A stretch of 64,000 nucleotides of DNA from Scatomorpha sp040765295 (GCA_040765295.1 JAXGSB010000001.1:1426001-1490000); one strand, 5' to 3'. Counted from the first letter of the stretch, positions 50,139-58,802 are shown. A program made the numbers and translations. Notes: generated from the sequence alone by a model not told the origin.

Positions 50139-52018
50139 AAGAGATGAGCACAAAACAGAGGAGCGCACTTATCCGCATTGCAGTCTCCTCTGCTCTTTTA
50201 TTATTCTTGCTGATATTAAGCCCGAGGGAACAGTTGGGCTTTTTGCTCTTTATGATTCCCTATCTGATTGTGGGCTATGATATTCTTGTTGATGCTTTCT
50301 ATGGTGTTCTGAACCGCCAGCCCTTTGACGAATGCTTTTTAATGAGCGTTGCAACTATCGGCGCGATTATACTTGGTGAATACTCCGAGGCTGTTGCAGT
50401 TATGCTTTTCTATCAGCTTGGAGAGTTTTTTCAAAGTTACGCCGTCGGCAAAAGCCGTAAAAATATTCAGGAGCTTATGGATATAAGGCCTGACTACGCC
50501 AATATCGAAGGCGAAAGCGGCGAGCTTATTCAAGTCTCCCCCGATGAACTTGAGCCGGGAACAATCATCGTCATTAAACCCGGAGAGAAGATTCCCATTG
50601 ATGGAGTTATAATTGAGGGCTCCGCTTCTATAAACACCTGCGCTCTCACAGGTGAGAGCCTGCCGAGGGATGTTTTTGAAGGCGATGAGCTGAAAAGCGG
50701 AAGTGTTAACATTTCCGGGCTTTTGAAGCTGAAAACCACAAAACTTTTCGAGGAATCCACCGCATCCAAGATACTGGACTTGGTTGAGAATGCAGGGATT
50801 AAAAAATCGAAGCAGGAAAAGTTTATTTCGAAATTTGCAAGAATTTATACCCCCTTTGTCTGCTATTCCGCTCTGGCGCTTGCAATTGTCCCTCCGCTTG
50901 TGAGCTATTTTATATACGGCAATTACGACATGAGCACCTGGGTATACAGGGCGCTCACCTTTTTGGTAATCAGCTGTCCCTGCGCACTTGTTATAAGCGT
51001 GCCGCTCAGCTTCTTTGCCGCCATAGGAGGCGCCGGAAAAGCCGGAATACTTGTGAAGGGCTCGAGCTGTCTGGAGACTTTATCACAGGTTTCGGAGATT
51101 GTGTTCGATAAGACCGGTACCGTTACAAAAGGAGTTTTCGAGCTTAAAAAGATCGTTCCCCTTGAAATATCGGAGTCGGAGCTTTTGGAGCTTGCAGCGC
51201 ATGTCGAGGCGTTTTCGGACCATCCGATAAGCCGCAGTATAATAAATGCATACGGAAAGACTCCCGACGAGAACAGAATAGGGGAACTTGAAAACATTCC
51301 CGGCAAGGGTATTGTCGCCAAAATTGACTCGGAGATTGTTGCCATGGGAAACTCCGCGCTCATGGATGCTCTGGGCATTGAGCATGAGGACGTCTCGGAG
51401 CATGGAACCCTTGTCCACACGGCAAAAAACGGCAAATATTTGGGATATATGCTCATATCTGATGAACTCAGACCCAATATGAAAGCCGCAGTTTCCGAGC
51501 TTAAAACTTTGGGCATAAAAAGAACTCATATGCTGACCGGAGATCTCAAGTCGGCAGCTCTGGAAGTGGCGGAAAAAGCCGGAATTTCCGAAGTTAAATT
51601 CGAGCTTTTGCCCCAAGATAAAGTTCTTGAAATTGAAAAGCTTATGGAAAGCGAGGGCAAAAAAGAAAAGATAGCCTATGTCGGAGACGGTATAAACGAT
51701 GCTCCTGTTTTGAGGAGAGCCGATGTAGGCATTGCAATGGGCGGGCTCGGCTCGGATGCGGCCATAGAGTCGGCTGATATTGTTATTATGGATGACGACC
51801 CGATGAAAATTCCTTTGGCTCTCAGATTCTCTAAAAAATGCATAAGAATCATATATGAGAATATATATTTTTCCATCGGCATAAAGTTCAGCTTTTTAAT
51901 TCTTGCCGCCTTCGGTTTTACCAATATGTGGTATGCAATATTCGCAGATGTCGGAGTTATGGTCATAGCTGTTTTAAACTCGCTAAGGGCGCTGAATGTT
52001 AAAAGCGCGAAAGATTGA
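50135..52018 (+). CDS. Zinc/cadmium-translocating P-type ATPase
   Basis: A 627-residue P1B-type ATPase of the ZntA/CadA class. The transport motif is ISCPCALVISVPL near residue 280, the phosphorylation site VFDKTGTVTKG near 324, the TGES loop ALTGESLPR near 172, HP motif DHPISRSI near 366 and the hinge VGDGINDAPVLRRADVG near 516. CPC with the C-terminal DVGVMVIAVLNSLR (conserved Asp) is diagnostic of Zn/Cd/Pb pumps. It exports metal at the membrane. It is somewhat short because it lacks an N-terminal HMA domain, which is encoded separately upstream. Confidence 0.94.
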   Translation: MKEMSTKQRSALIRIAVSSALLLFLLILSPREQLGFLLFMIPYLIVGYDILVDAFYGVLNRQPFDECFLMSVATIGAIILGEYSEAVAVMLFYQLGEFFQSYAVGKSRKNIQELMDIRPDYANIEGESGELIQVSPDELEPGTIIVIKPGEKIPIDGVIIEGSASINTCALTGESLPRDVFEGDELKSGSVNISGLLKLKTTKLFEESTASKILDLVENAGIKKSKQEKFISKFARIYTPFVCYSALALAIVPPLVSYFIYGNYDMSTWVYRALTFLVISCPCALVISVPLSFFAAIGGAGKAGILVKGSSCLETLSQVSEIVFDKTGTVTKGVFELKKIVPLEISESELLELAAHVEAFSDHPISRSIINAYGKTPDENRIGELENIPGKGIVAKIDSEIVAMGNSALMDALGIEHEDVSEHGTLVHTAKNGKYLGYMLISDELRPNMKAAVSELKTLGIKRTHMLTGDLKSAALEVAEKAGISEVKFELLPQDKVLEIEKLMESEGKKEKIAYVGDGINDAPVLRRADVGIAMGGLGSDAAIESADIVIMDDDPMKIPLALRFSKKCIRIIYENIYFSIGIKFSFLILAAFGFTNMWYAIFADVGVMVIAVLNSLRALNVKSAKD

Positions 52019-52030
52019 GGAGGATGTGTT

Positions 52031-52393
52031 TTGAAAAATAAAGAAAAAATGTGCTGTGACGAGGTTTTTATTCACGAGGACAGTCTCGCGCTTATTGAGA
52101 AGGAAATGCCCTGCGATGAGAAGCTCATAGACCTTGCCGAATTTTTCAGACTCTTCGGAGATTCCACGAGAATAAAAATTATCTTTGCGCTTTCAAAGTC
52201 CGAACTCTGTGTATGCGACCTTGCGGCGGCTCTCGGCATGAGCTCTTCCGCGATTTCACATCAGCTCAGGTTGCTCAAGGCGGGAAAACTGGTAAAAAAC
52301 AGGCGTGAGGGTAAAAGCGTTTTCTATTCTCTTGCCGACGAGCATGTTAAAACTATCGTAAACCAGGGTATGGAACATATCGCGGAGAATTGA
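52031..52393 (+). CDS. ArsR/SmtB-family metal-sensing repressor
   Basis: A 120-residue regulator. It has both known metal sites of the CadC/SmtB group: CVC at residues 60-62 in SELCVCDLAAAL with an N-terminal CC at 8-9 (alpha-3N site), and Asp103, His105, His116, Glu119 in the last helix (alpha-5 zinc site). The winged helix SSSAISHQLRLLKAGKLV binds DNA. It should repress the operon through 49883-49896 until metal is bound. TTG start 52031 follows AGGAGG; it is third in the operon. Confidence 0.92.
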   Translation: MKNKEKMCCDEVFIHEDSLALIEKEMPCDEKLIDLAEFFRLFGDSTRIKIIFALSKSELCVCDLAAALGMSSSAISHQLRLLKAGKLVKNRREGKSVFYSLADEHVKTIVNQGMEHIAEN

Positions 52394-52530
52394 GCGTCAC
52401 TGATTTTTGAATGTTCTCTCTTAAATAACACATTATTTAATACCTGTTTTTGAGCAGACATTCATTTTTTTATGATAAAAGACTTTTTATACATGTATTT
52501 TACGAGGTATTAGAAAAATAATGATATACC

Positions 52531-52559
52531 TTGATATTTTTGTGTTTTAGTATTAAAAT
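52531..52559 (+). promoter_or_regulatory. Promoter of coaD
   Basis: TTGATA at 52531-52536, 17-base spacer, TAAAAT at 52554-52559. The preceding sequence 52394-52530 shows no gene and no clear terminator. Confidence 0.55.
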
Positions 52560-52610
52560 CTCCGTATTAAGATTGAAAAATCACATTGTGCATATGGAGG
52601 CTGTTTTAAA

Positions 52611-53078
52611 ATGAAGGCTGTTTATGCAGGTAGCTTTGACTGCTACACCAACGGACACCACGATATTGTTCTCAAGGCCAGCAAGCTCTTTCGTGAGCTT
52701 CACATAGTTATCGCCGTGAACAGCAACAAAACTCGATCTTATCCGGAGGAGCTTATGGCTTGCGCTATAAAAAAGCTCTTAAATGCCGAGGGGCTGGATA
52801 ATTGCAAAGTGTCTATATGGAAGGGGCTCGTTGCCGAATATTGCGCTACGAATGAAATATTTTATTCGGTTAGAGGGCTTAGAAACAGCATGGACTACAA
52901 TTATGAGGAAAGCGTTGCCTCCGTCAACAAGCTCATTATGCCCAATTTGGAAACGGTTTATTTCAGGTCCGACACACCTGCCATCTCCTCCTCAATGGTG
53001 AGAGAACTGCACGGCTTCGGCAGGGAGATATCAAGTTATGTTCCCAAAGAAATATGGGAATGTATTAAGCACATGTAA
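52611..53078 (+). CDS. coaD: Phosphopantetheine adenylyltransferase
   Basis: A 155-residue CoaD of the nucleotidyltransferase fold. The TxGH motif is in AGSFDCYTNGHHDIVLKA near residues 5-22; the usual GSFDP is here GSFDC. VRGLRNSMDYNYEE near 88 and TPAISSSMVRE near 125 complete the active site. It makes dephospho-CoA in CoA synthesis. GGAGG precedes the ATG. Confidence 0.92.
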   Translation: MKAVYAGSFDCYTNGHHDIVLKASKLFRELHIVIAVNSNKTRSYPEELMACAIKKLLNAEGLDNCKVSIWKGLVAEYCATNEIFYSVRGLRNSMDYNYEESVASVNKLIMPNLETVYFRSDTPAISSSMVRELHGFGREISSYVPKEIWECIKHM

Positions 53079-53091
53079 ATAATAAAAACAG

Positions 53092-53130
53092 AGCTGTATG
53101 CCGTAACGAGCGTACAGCTTTTTCATTTTT
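53092..53130 (+). terminator. Terminator of coaD
   Basis: Stem AGCTGTA (53092-53098) with TACAGCT (53113-53119), then TTTTCATTTTTTT. Confidence 0.75.
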
Positions 53131-53135
53131 TTATA

Positions 53136-53170
53136 AGAGAGAGCCGTCAATTCTTCAGACGGCTCTCTCT
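53136..53170. terminator. Terminator of the rubrerythrin operon
   Basis: A 13-base-pair stem (53136-53148 with 53158-53170), 22 bases past the rubrerythrin stop on the minus strand, followed there by TATAA; a T run follows on the plus strand. Confidence 0.65.
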
Positions 53171-53192
53171 TTAAATAATGTGCAGTTGTTTT

Positions 53193-54377
53193 TTAATAGT
53201 TCTCGCAGTTAATCTCAAAGAAGCTCTTCGGATATGAGCAGACAGGACATACCTCCGGTGCGGAGGAATCGGCCACTATGTGACCGCAGCTGCGGCATTC
53301 CCAAAGCTTGCTCTCGCCTCTCGAGAAAACTTCGTCCGCTTTTACATTCTCTCTAAGAGCGCGATAGCGGTTTTCATGATGCTTTTCTATTGCGGCAACC
53401 ATGCGGAATTTGGCGGCGAGTTCCGGGAATCCCTCTTCCTCTGCGGTTTTCGCAAAGCCAGCATACATTTTGGTCCATTCATAGTTTTCGCCTTCGGCAG
53501 CATCCAAAAGATTTGCTGCAGTGTCGCCCAAACCGCCCAGTTCGTTGAACCACATTCTGGCATGCTCCTTCTCATTCTCGGCAGTTTTAAGGAAGAGAGC
53601 TGCAATCTGCTCATACCCTTCATTTTTTGCAACGTCGGAATAGTAGCTGTATTTGTTGCGAGCCTGTGACTCGCCTGCAAATGCCTCCTGCAAATTCTTT
53701 TCTGTCTGTGTTCCTGCATATTTGTTTGCTTTAACGCTTTCCTCGAGCTTTTCGAAGGCAGAAGCCGGCTGTTTGCAGACAGGACATTTGAAATCGGCAG
53801 CTAATTCCTCCGCCGTGTGTACATAGCCGCATACCTTACATTTCCACTTACTCATTTTTTTCTCTCCTTTATTAATATCGTTATCATTATTGGGTATCAT
53901 TTCTAAAAGTTTTTTTGTCGCTTCAATCGGGAATTCCGGGGACGGCGGCGCCGCAACCCAAGTTCGGAGCAGCTCGTGTGTATTGCCGCTTTGAGGAAGC
54001 ATGTATCCCGCTTCTCTAAGCACATCCTCATTAACTAAGCGTATTGATTTTGAAAACGCAGTCATCAGGCGGTAGAAATTGTCGTTTTCTGCGGTTTCTG
54101 CCAACTGCCGCGCAATTTTTTCCTGCTTTGCCTTGCTTTTTGCAAGAGCGTTGGAAAGGGCTACCACGTCTTCAGCTTTTTTCTGCTGGGGCGGATAATT
54201 CACCGGCACCATGGATATAGCTGCACTCGGACAGGCATCGGCGCATTCGCCGCATCCGATACACTTATTTACATCAATGATGCTGTTCTCGGTGTCGGTC
54301 GCGCCTGTCGGACAAACATATAAACATATGCAGTCCTTTGTGCAAAGACGCAAATTTCTTACGGCAAATTTTTTCAT
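53193..54377 (-). CDS. Ferredoxin-rubredoxin-rubrerythrin fusion (or two genes joined in frame)
   Basis: One 394-residue frame. Residues 1-60 carry Cys sets for two 4Fe-4S clusters (CTKDCICLYVCPTG, KCIGCGECADACPS). A helical linker of about 110 residues follows. From residue 175 comes a complete rubrerythrin: N-terminal rubredoxin (WKCKVCGY, FKCPVCK), a di-iron helical bundle with FAGESQARNKY, EKEHARMW and EKHHENRY, and a C-terminal rubredoxin (WECRSCGH, VCPVCSYPK). Rubrerythrins reduce hydrogen peroxide. Before Met175 (ATG 53855) stands AAGGAGAG, an ideal ribosome site, so rubrerythrin may also be made alone. It is third in the perR operon and overlaps the preceding gene by 4 bases. Confidence 0.9.
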   Translation of the reverse strand: MKKFAVRNLRLCTKDCICLYVCPTGATDTENSIIDVNKCIGCGECADACPSAAISMVPVNYPPQQKKAEDVVALSNALAKSKAKQEKIARQLAETAENDNFYRLMTAFSKSIRLVNEDVLREAGYMLPQSGNTHELLRTWVAAPPSPEFPIEATKKLLEMIPNNDNDINKGEKKMSKWKCKVCGYVHTAEELAADFKCPVCKQPASAFEKLEESVKANKYAGTQTEKNLQEAFAGESQARNKYSYYSDVAKNEGYEQIAALFLKTAENEKEHARMWFNELGGLGDTAANLLDAAEGENYEWTKMYAGFAKTAEEEGFPELAAKFRMVAAIEKHHENRYRALRENVKADEVFSRGESKLWECRSCGHIVADSSAPEVCPVCSYPKSFFEINCENY

Positions 54378-55018
54378 GCTTTAGCCCTCCCTTCTGTTTT
54401 TTCGAATTTCCACGCAGGCACTTTACAAACCGGACAAAGTTCGAGAGCCGTGTCACCTATATAGGGGAATCCACAGGCAGTGCATACCCATATTTCGCTG
54501 TTCTCTAATAATGTATCTTCCTCTTTTTCCCACCGCTGCAGCAGCATGTTGAGCATTTTTGTCACTTTTTCTCCCCATGTGCAAATGCGCCCGGTACCTC
54601 TGTCGGCATTTGCTTCCGCGGCAGAGAACAAAGCCGGATAGCCTTCGTTCAAATCCGCTTGGAGCAGCTTTAAAAGCTCTAAAACATCGGCATTCTCTAC
54701 AGGAGCTGTAACTTCGGCAAAATAGTCGGCTATTTCATGAAACAGCTCCGCCTCCGCCTCTTTATATTGTTTTTCACAGCCGCGCGCCAGATTTGAGCAT
54801 AGTGCGGAAAATTCTCCGGCAGAAAGCTTCTTCATGTCCTCGTCGGCTTGAATGGGACTTAGCTTTGTTTCTGACACTTCCGTTTTTTGTTCTGTTGTGA
54901 ATGCCGACTTGCCGGCACCACAGAGAGGACACACCCATAACTCCGGTAAATCCGAAAAAAGCACAGCTTCTTTAGCATCATCATAGATATATCCGCAGAT
55001 TGTACAGACATATTTCAT
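54374..55018 (-). CDS. Protein with two rubredoxin-like domains around a helical domain
   Basis: A 214-residue protein. A rubredoxin-like knuckle pair opens it (YVCTICGYIYDD, WVCPLCGAGKSAF) and a second closes it (WVCTACGFPYIGD, LCPVCKVPAWKFE). The 120-residue middle is helical and Glu-rich, with residues such as ELFHEIADYFAEV that recall ferritin-like bundles, though the full di-iron set is not obvious. It probably moves electrons to peroxide or superoxide reductases. AAAGGAG sits 8 bases before ATG 55018. It lies between perR and the rubrerythrin fusion. The exact family is unknown to me. Confidence 0.82.
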   Translation of the reverse strand: MKYVCTICGYIYDDAKEAVLFSDLPELWVCPLCGAGKSAFTTEQKTEVSETKLSPIQADEDMKKLSAGEFSALCSNLARGCEKQYKEAEAELFHEIADYFAEVTAPVENADVLELLKLLQADLNEGYPALFSAAEANADRGTGRICTWGEKVTKMLNMLLQRWEKEEDTLLENSEIWVCTACGFPYIGDTALELCPVCKVPAWKFEKTEGRAKA

Positions 55019-55086
55019 AGAGTGTTCTCCTTTCATCGGTATTCTTGCTCATTTATTTGACATTGGAACGGACTGGACGGATTTAA

Positions 55087-55440
55087 TTAACGACATTTGG
55101 GACAGATGTAGAACACCTTGAGGTCGTAGGAAAGAAAATTTCCATCCAGCCGCTCTTTGATAGACTCTGTAAGGTCTTCTAAATTGATATCGACCAGCTC
55201 TTTGCATTTTTGGCAGATTAGATGATCATGCCTTGCGTTATGATCATAGCGGTCGATCATTCCCTCTATCGAAAGCCGGCGAATCAGGTTTACATCGCAG
55301 AGTTTATTGAGATTGTTGTATACGGTGGCGCGGGAAACGCCGGGATATGTCTGTTTCAGTGTATCAAATATCTGCTCTGCCGTCATATGTTCCCGGGAAG
55401 TATTCACAATGTCATAGATTTTCTTTTCGTATTTAGTCAC
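55087..55440 (-). CDS. perR: Fur-family peroxide-responsive repressor PerR
   Basis: A 117-residue Fur protein. The winged helix reads EQIFDTLKQTYPGVSRATVYNNL near residues 20-42, the metal region HNARHDHLICQKCKELVDI near 68-86, and the C-terminal Cys pair is CPKC. The size and the peroxide-defence neighbours favour PerR over Fur or Zur. It likely represses itself and the two downstream rubredoxin-type genes through the palindrome at 55460-55474. AAGGAAGGGG precedes its start. Confidence 0.88.
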   Translation of the reverse strand: MTKYEKKIYDIVNTSREHMTAEQIFDTLKQTYPGVSRATVYNNLNKLCDVNLIRRLSIEGMIDRYDHNARHDHLICQKCKELVDINLEDLTESIKERLDGNFLSYDLKVFYICPKCR

Positions 55441-55459
55441 GTGATTCCCCTTCCTTAAA

Positions 55460-55474
55460 TTAGAATTGTTCTAA
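55460..55474. promoter_or_regulatory. PerR-box-like palindrome
   Basis: TTAGAATTGTTCTAA, arms TTAGAA/TTCTAA, close to the Per box TTATAATNATTATAA. It lies 20 bases upstream of the perR start codon. Confidence 0.6.
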
Positions 55475-55590
55475 CTATACTATGTTATGCCGATTCTGAT
55501 TATAAAGTCAAGTCTTTTATGGAGTTTTCACTTATCTTTTTGTATTTTTATGAAAACCCCGACTCAGCTTTCAGTGTAAGTACAGTAAAT

Positions 55591-55614
55591 GAGCTCCTCA
55601 ATGACGAGGAGCTC
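55591..55614. terminator. Hairpin after cassette B
   Basis: A 9-base-pair stem GAGCTCCTC/GAGGAGCTC (55591-55599 with 55606-55614), 30 bases past the cassette B stop. The U run is weak. Confidence 0.45.
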
Positions 55615-55644
55615 TTGTTCTTCATGAATAGCTTATGCCGGCTT

Positions 55645-55878
55645 TCACTCTATATCTCTGTTCTCTTCCGTATAGCTGTACTCGGGGAAATCTTCCATTC
55701 CATAGGGCTGTTTCAGCATATCGCGTCTCTTGAGTTTGGAATAGTGCTTATCGAGCATGGGTTCAACAAAATAGAACAGAGCTTTTCCGTCCAAGTCGAA
55801 GAAAAACACCAGAAACAGACCTACATAGGTCAGGGCCAGAGCTCCCAAAATTTTTAAAAGAGTTTTCTTAAACTTCAT
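55645..55878 (-). CDS. Small membrane protein of dehydratase cassette B
   Basis: A 77-residue protein with a basic N-terminus (KFKKTLLK), one membrane helix at about residues 9-27 and FYFVEPMLDKHYSKLKRRD, clearly homologous to the product of 38724-38936. It adds a C-terminal acidic tail (YSYTEENRDIE). It follows the large subunit by 12 bases. Two independent copies of the same arrangement make it a real partner of the dehydratase-like proteins. The function is unknown. Confidence 0.82.
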   Translation of the reverse strand: MKFKKTLLKILGALALTYVGLFLVFFFDLDGKALFYFVEPMLDKHYSKLKRRDMLKQPYGMEDFPEYSYTEENRDIE

Positions 55879-55890
55879 ATCTCTTTCTCC

Positions 55891-57492
55891 TTACCAGCTC
55901 ATTATGTCGTCAAAGTCTAAGAGCGAAGGATCCAAGGGTTCTTCTCTCATGACTGTAAACATGTAGTCGTTTATTATTGAGCGAATCTCAGCTCTTGAGA
56001 CGGTCCGCTTATCGGGCAGAGCGTGCGGCATCCAGATGGCGTGAATATTTCTCTCTCTGAATTCATCTTCAAAGAGGCCGACTATGCCCTGCATGCCCTT
56101 GCACTGAAGCTGGTCGTACATCATAACCATGTCGCAGTTGAAGCGCTCCAAGTTCTCCCAAATCTCGAAGATGTGCTCGTGTCCGCCGACCGCCATTCTT
56201 CTCATCGGCGCCATTTCATGATATCTGGCAAGATCGAAGAGGGCGTCTTCCTCGTTGTCGGTGCGGAGCACTATATCGAACATCAGCGAGTCCATATTCA
56301 TGATGACATTGAGACCCCAGCAGTTGTATGCCCAGGTGCACCAGTTGGAGAAGTAGAGGGGCGCGCAGCTCCAGGCCAAGACTCTGTGCCTTGTCATCGG
56401 GAAGGTGTTGATTTTCTGCTCAACACACTTGTTGAGTATCTTTTTTACTTTAGCGTCCGTCTTTGCCCAGATCTCACGGTAACCGACCTGAGAATAGTAG
56501 ATTCTATAGAGCGCCTGCGCAACGCCGTTGATCGGATAGTAAGGGGTATTTGCTGCGACATCCCACTTCTCGTGTTCGAACTTCGTGAGCTCATTGTATT
56601 TTTCGGTGTATTCGACATAGACATCGAAGTCGGGTTTTTCGCCCATCTGTTCTTCAATGAACTTCCATGCTTCCTTAATCTCGTTCATGGTGTACTCGTG
56701 AACCAGCGGATCATTGAAGCGCATGGGCTGCGTCATTGAAATCAGCGGCTTATTGAGGAACCAGTCGTGCAGAACGCTTGTGGCAACAGAGGCGTCGCAG
56801 GCCTCGTTCGAGGTTATCATCACAGGCGAATAATCGGGTACATCGTCCAAAACCAGAAGTCCGGCCTCTGCCTGACACATCGGGCAGGGGTCTCCCGGCA
56901 GGCCGATGGACTGAACCGCATCGATATAGTGAAGAACGGTGTGATTGTTTACGTGGCAGGTGACAAAGTAGGGGACAAGCTGCATGGCTATGTTTTCCAT
57001 TCTGTCTCGATATCCATAGAAAACGGAGCCGCAGACCGTTTCGTCGTGCATTATTGTCTTATAATACCACTTGTTTTTCTTTCCGCCGTGCAGACGCGTA
57101 TCGGCGCGGAACATGTGCATAAACTGTCTTATTGTTTCGCAGGTCATGGCTCTATAGTGCCATGCGGATGCCCTTAAAACCTCGCCGCGCATACCTTCGA
57201 GCCCCCTGTCGAACCAGTGAAGAGCCGTGAGATAGGTCTGGCCGAACCATCTGTATCTCAAAAGACCCTTTATGGCTATGATGGGACCGCCGAACCTCAT
57301 GATATCCATAAGGATGCCGCCGTAGTTATAGAGCCAAATCTTGTTGAAATAGTAGAATGTATCCTTAACACCGCGCCATTCTCTGTGCTTATAGAGGCCG
57401 GTGTTGCCTATGTAGAGATCTCCCAGACGGCGCTCACCATGCGGTTTGCCGTACCAGAAGTCCTTCAGGACTTTTTTCAGCTTCTTTTTCAT
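55891..57492 (-). CDS. 2-hydroxyacyl-CoA dehydratase family protein, large subunit, cassette B
   Basis: A 533-residue paralogue of 38953-40557. It shares the added N-terminal domain (HREWRGVKDTFYYFNKIW), the Cys motifs LPGDPCPMCQAEAG, TSNEACDASVAT and LQCKGMQG, and the ending LLDFDDIMSW. The region MRRMAVGGHEHIFEIWENLERF matches MRHHAVGGWDNINAVWDWATKF-like sequence of the other copy. Placement in the dehydratase family is from the overall pattern and its partner. Substrate and activator are unknown. It overlaps the small-subunit gene by one base. Confidence 0.7.
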   Translation of the reverse strand: MKKKLKKVLKDFWYGKPHGERRLGDLYIGNTGLYKHREWRGVKDTFYYFNKIWLYNYGGILMDIMRFGGPIIAIKGLLRYRWFGQTYLTALHWFDRGLEGMRGEVLRASAWHYRAMTCETIRQFMHMFRADTRLHGGKKNKWYYKTIMHDETVCGSVFYGYRDRMENIAMQLVPYFVTCHVNNHTVLHYIDAVQSIGLPGDPCPMCQAEAGLLVLDDVPDYSPVMITSNEACDASVATSVLHDWFLNKPLISMTQPMRFNDPLVHEYTMNEIKEAWKFIEEQMGEKPDFDVYVEYTEKYNELTKFEHEKWDVAANTPYYPINGVAQALYRIYYSQVGYREIWAKTDAKVKKILNKCVEQKINTFPMTRHRVLAWSCAPLYFSNWCTWAYNCWGLNVIMNMDSLMFDIVLRTDNEEDALFDLARYHEMAPMRRMAVGGHEHIFEIWENLERFNCDMVMMYDQLQCKGMQGIVGLFEDEFRERNIHAIWMPHALPDKRTVSRAEIRSIINDYMFTVMREEPLDPSLLDFDDIMSW

Positions 57493-58679
57493 TATGCGCC
57501 CTCCTGAATCTTTTTAAGTTCTATGCTCTCAACAAAGGCTTGGAATCTTGTGCGGAGCTGACCCACCGAAGTGTTGATGTATTCTTTTTCTATTGAGCAA
57601 ACTGGGATATTGAAGTCGCGGGGAAGAATCAGCGAGTTTGCAACTCTCTCATAGCTCCAGTATTCACAGAACTTATTGGACTCGACTATTATTCCGTCTA
57701 CCTTATACTCCTTGGCCAGATCTGCAAGATACTGCTTTCTTCCGCGTATCTCGTGCTGTTCCATATATCTCGGGCACTGGCCGGTATCGAGATAGTGTCT
57801 GACCACCGCCTCGAGAGGTCTTTCACCCTCTTTGACTTCTATCTCTTCCCTGCCGGGGAGAGAACCGTAGCAGAATCTGTCGGCAACGACGAGGGCTCCG
57901 CAGCTCTCGATAAGCTCTATGAATCCGGGATCGTCGTTCTCGGATCCTGTAACCATGACCTTTACGCGCCAGTTCGGTTTTTTGTCCGGCTCGCGCTTTT
58001 TCATCTCTTCAGCCGTCTCTCTCAGATAGGGCAGAATCAGATGCTTCGGACAAACGAGCGAGACCAGCATGATTATTGAAAACTCGTGGCCTGTGATTGT
58101 GGGATTGTCGAGCTTTCTGTAGCTGCCGATCTCAGTTACAAGCCTGCACACCTCGTTGTGCTGCTCGATTGCCTTCAAAATCGCCTCATCCGATGTGTCG
58201 ATGCCGAATTTTTCGCTGAGCTTATCCAAGACATGAGCCTGAAGCTGCTTTGCATAGTGCTCCCTGCCGTTCTCCGATTTTTTGAAAGGAACATCTGTAA
58301 ATTCACAGAAGAAATCGGGGTTTTCGATGATGGGCATAATCTGCAGATGCTCCTGGAATCTGCAAGTTACGGTGCAGGTCTCTGTTGCCATTTGGGCATC
58401 CAAAAAGTTGTAGCCACCCTCGAGAGCCCTCTCTAAAAGGCTTCTTCCGTAGTGGCAGGTTCTTCCGGACATATAGTATGTCGCTACATCCGGCGATGTG
58501 CAGCGCGGTGCGCGCAGTCTGACGCTGAAGCAGCCCGGCAGGTCCAAAAGAACCTCGGGCATAAAATAACATGTGTAGCCCAGCGCCCTTAAGCCTTCTT
58601 TTTTGGCCTGTCTGACAAGCTCGTTGTTTGCCTCTTGCAGCAGGTCGTCAAAGAAAATCAGGTGCTTTAGATCTCGCAT
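57492..58679 (-). CDS. 2-hydroxyacyl-CoA dehydratase family protein, small subunit, cassette B
   Basis: A 395-residue paralogue of 40573-41754, with the same start (RDLKHLIFFDDLLQEANNEL), the Cys regions ALGYTCYFMPEVLLDLPGCF, SGRTC and NKFCEYWSYER, and the same end (VGQLRTRFQAFVESIELKKI). It heads cassette B with its own promoter at 58774-58802. The two copies are clearly diverged along their length, so the duplication is not recent and the substrates may differ. Confidence 0.8.
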   Translation of the reverse strand: MRDLKHLIFFDDLLQEANNELVRQAKKEGLRALGYTCYFMPEVLLDLPGCFSVRLRAPRCTSPDVATYYMSGRTCHYGRSLLERALEGGYNFLDAQMATETCTVTCRFQEHLQIMPIIENPDFFCEFTDVPFKKSENGREHYAKQLQAHVLDKLSEKFGIDTSDEAILKAIEQHNEVCRLVTEIGSYRKLDNPTITGHEFSIIMLVSLVCPKHLILPYLRETAEEMKKREPDKKPNWRVKVMVTGSENDDPGFIELIESCGALVVADRFCYGSLPGREEIEVKEGERPLEAVVRHYLDTGQCPRYMEQHEIRGRKQYLADLAKEYKVDGIIVESNKFCEYWSYERVANSLILPRDFNIPVCSIEKEYINTSVGQLRTRFQAFVESIELKKIQEGA

Positions 58680-58773
58680 TAATACTTCCCTCCAATATTT
58701 TGCTTACTTTCTGCATAAAATAAAACAGCATCTACGAGTCCTTGATAATTAATTTGTTGACTATATCGAATAG

Positions 58774-58802
58774 AGATTACCAAAGTTAGATTTAAAAGTC
58801 AA
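58774..58802 (-). promoter_or_regulatory. Promoter of dehydratase cassette B
   Basis: Minus-strand TTGACT (58802-58797), 17-base spacer, TAATCT (58779-58774). The rest of 58803-59093 holds no gene that I can support. Confidence 0.55.
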
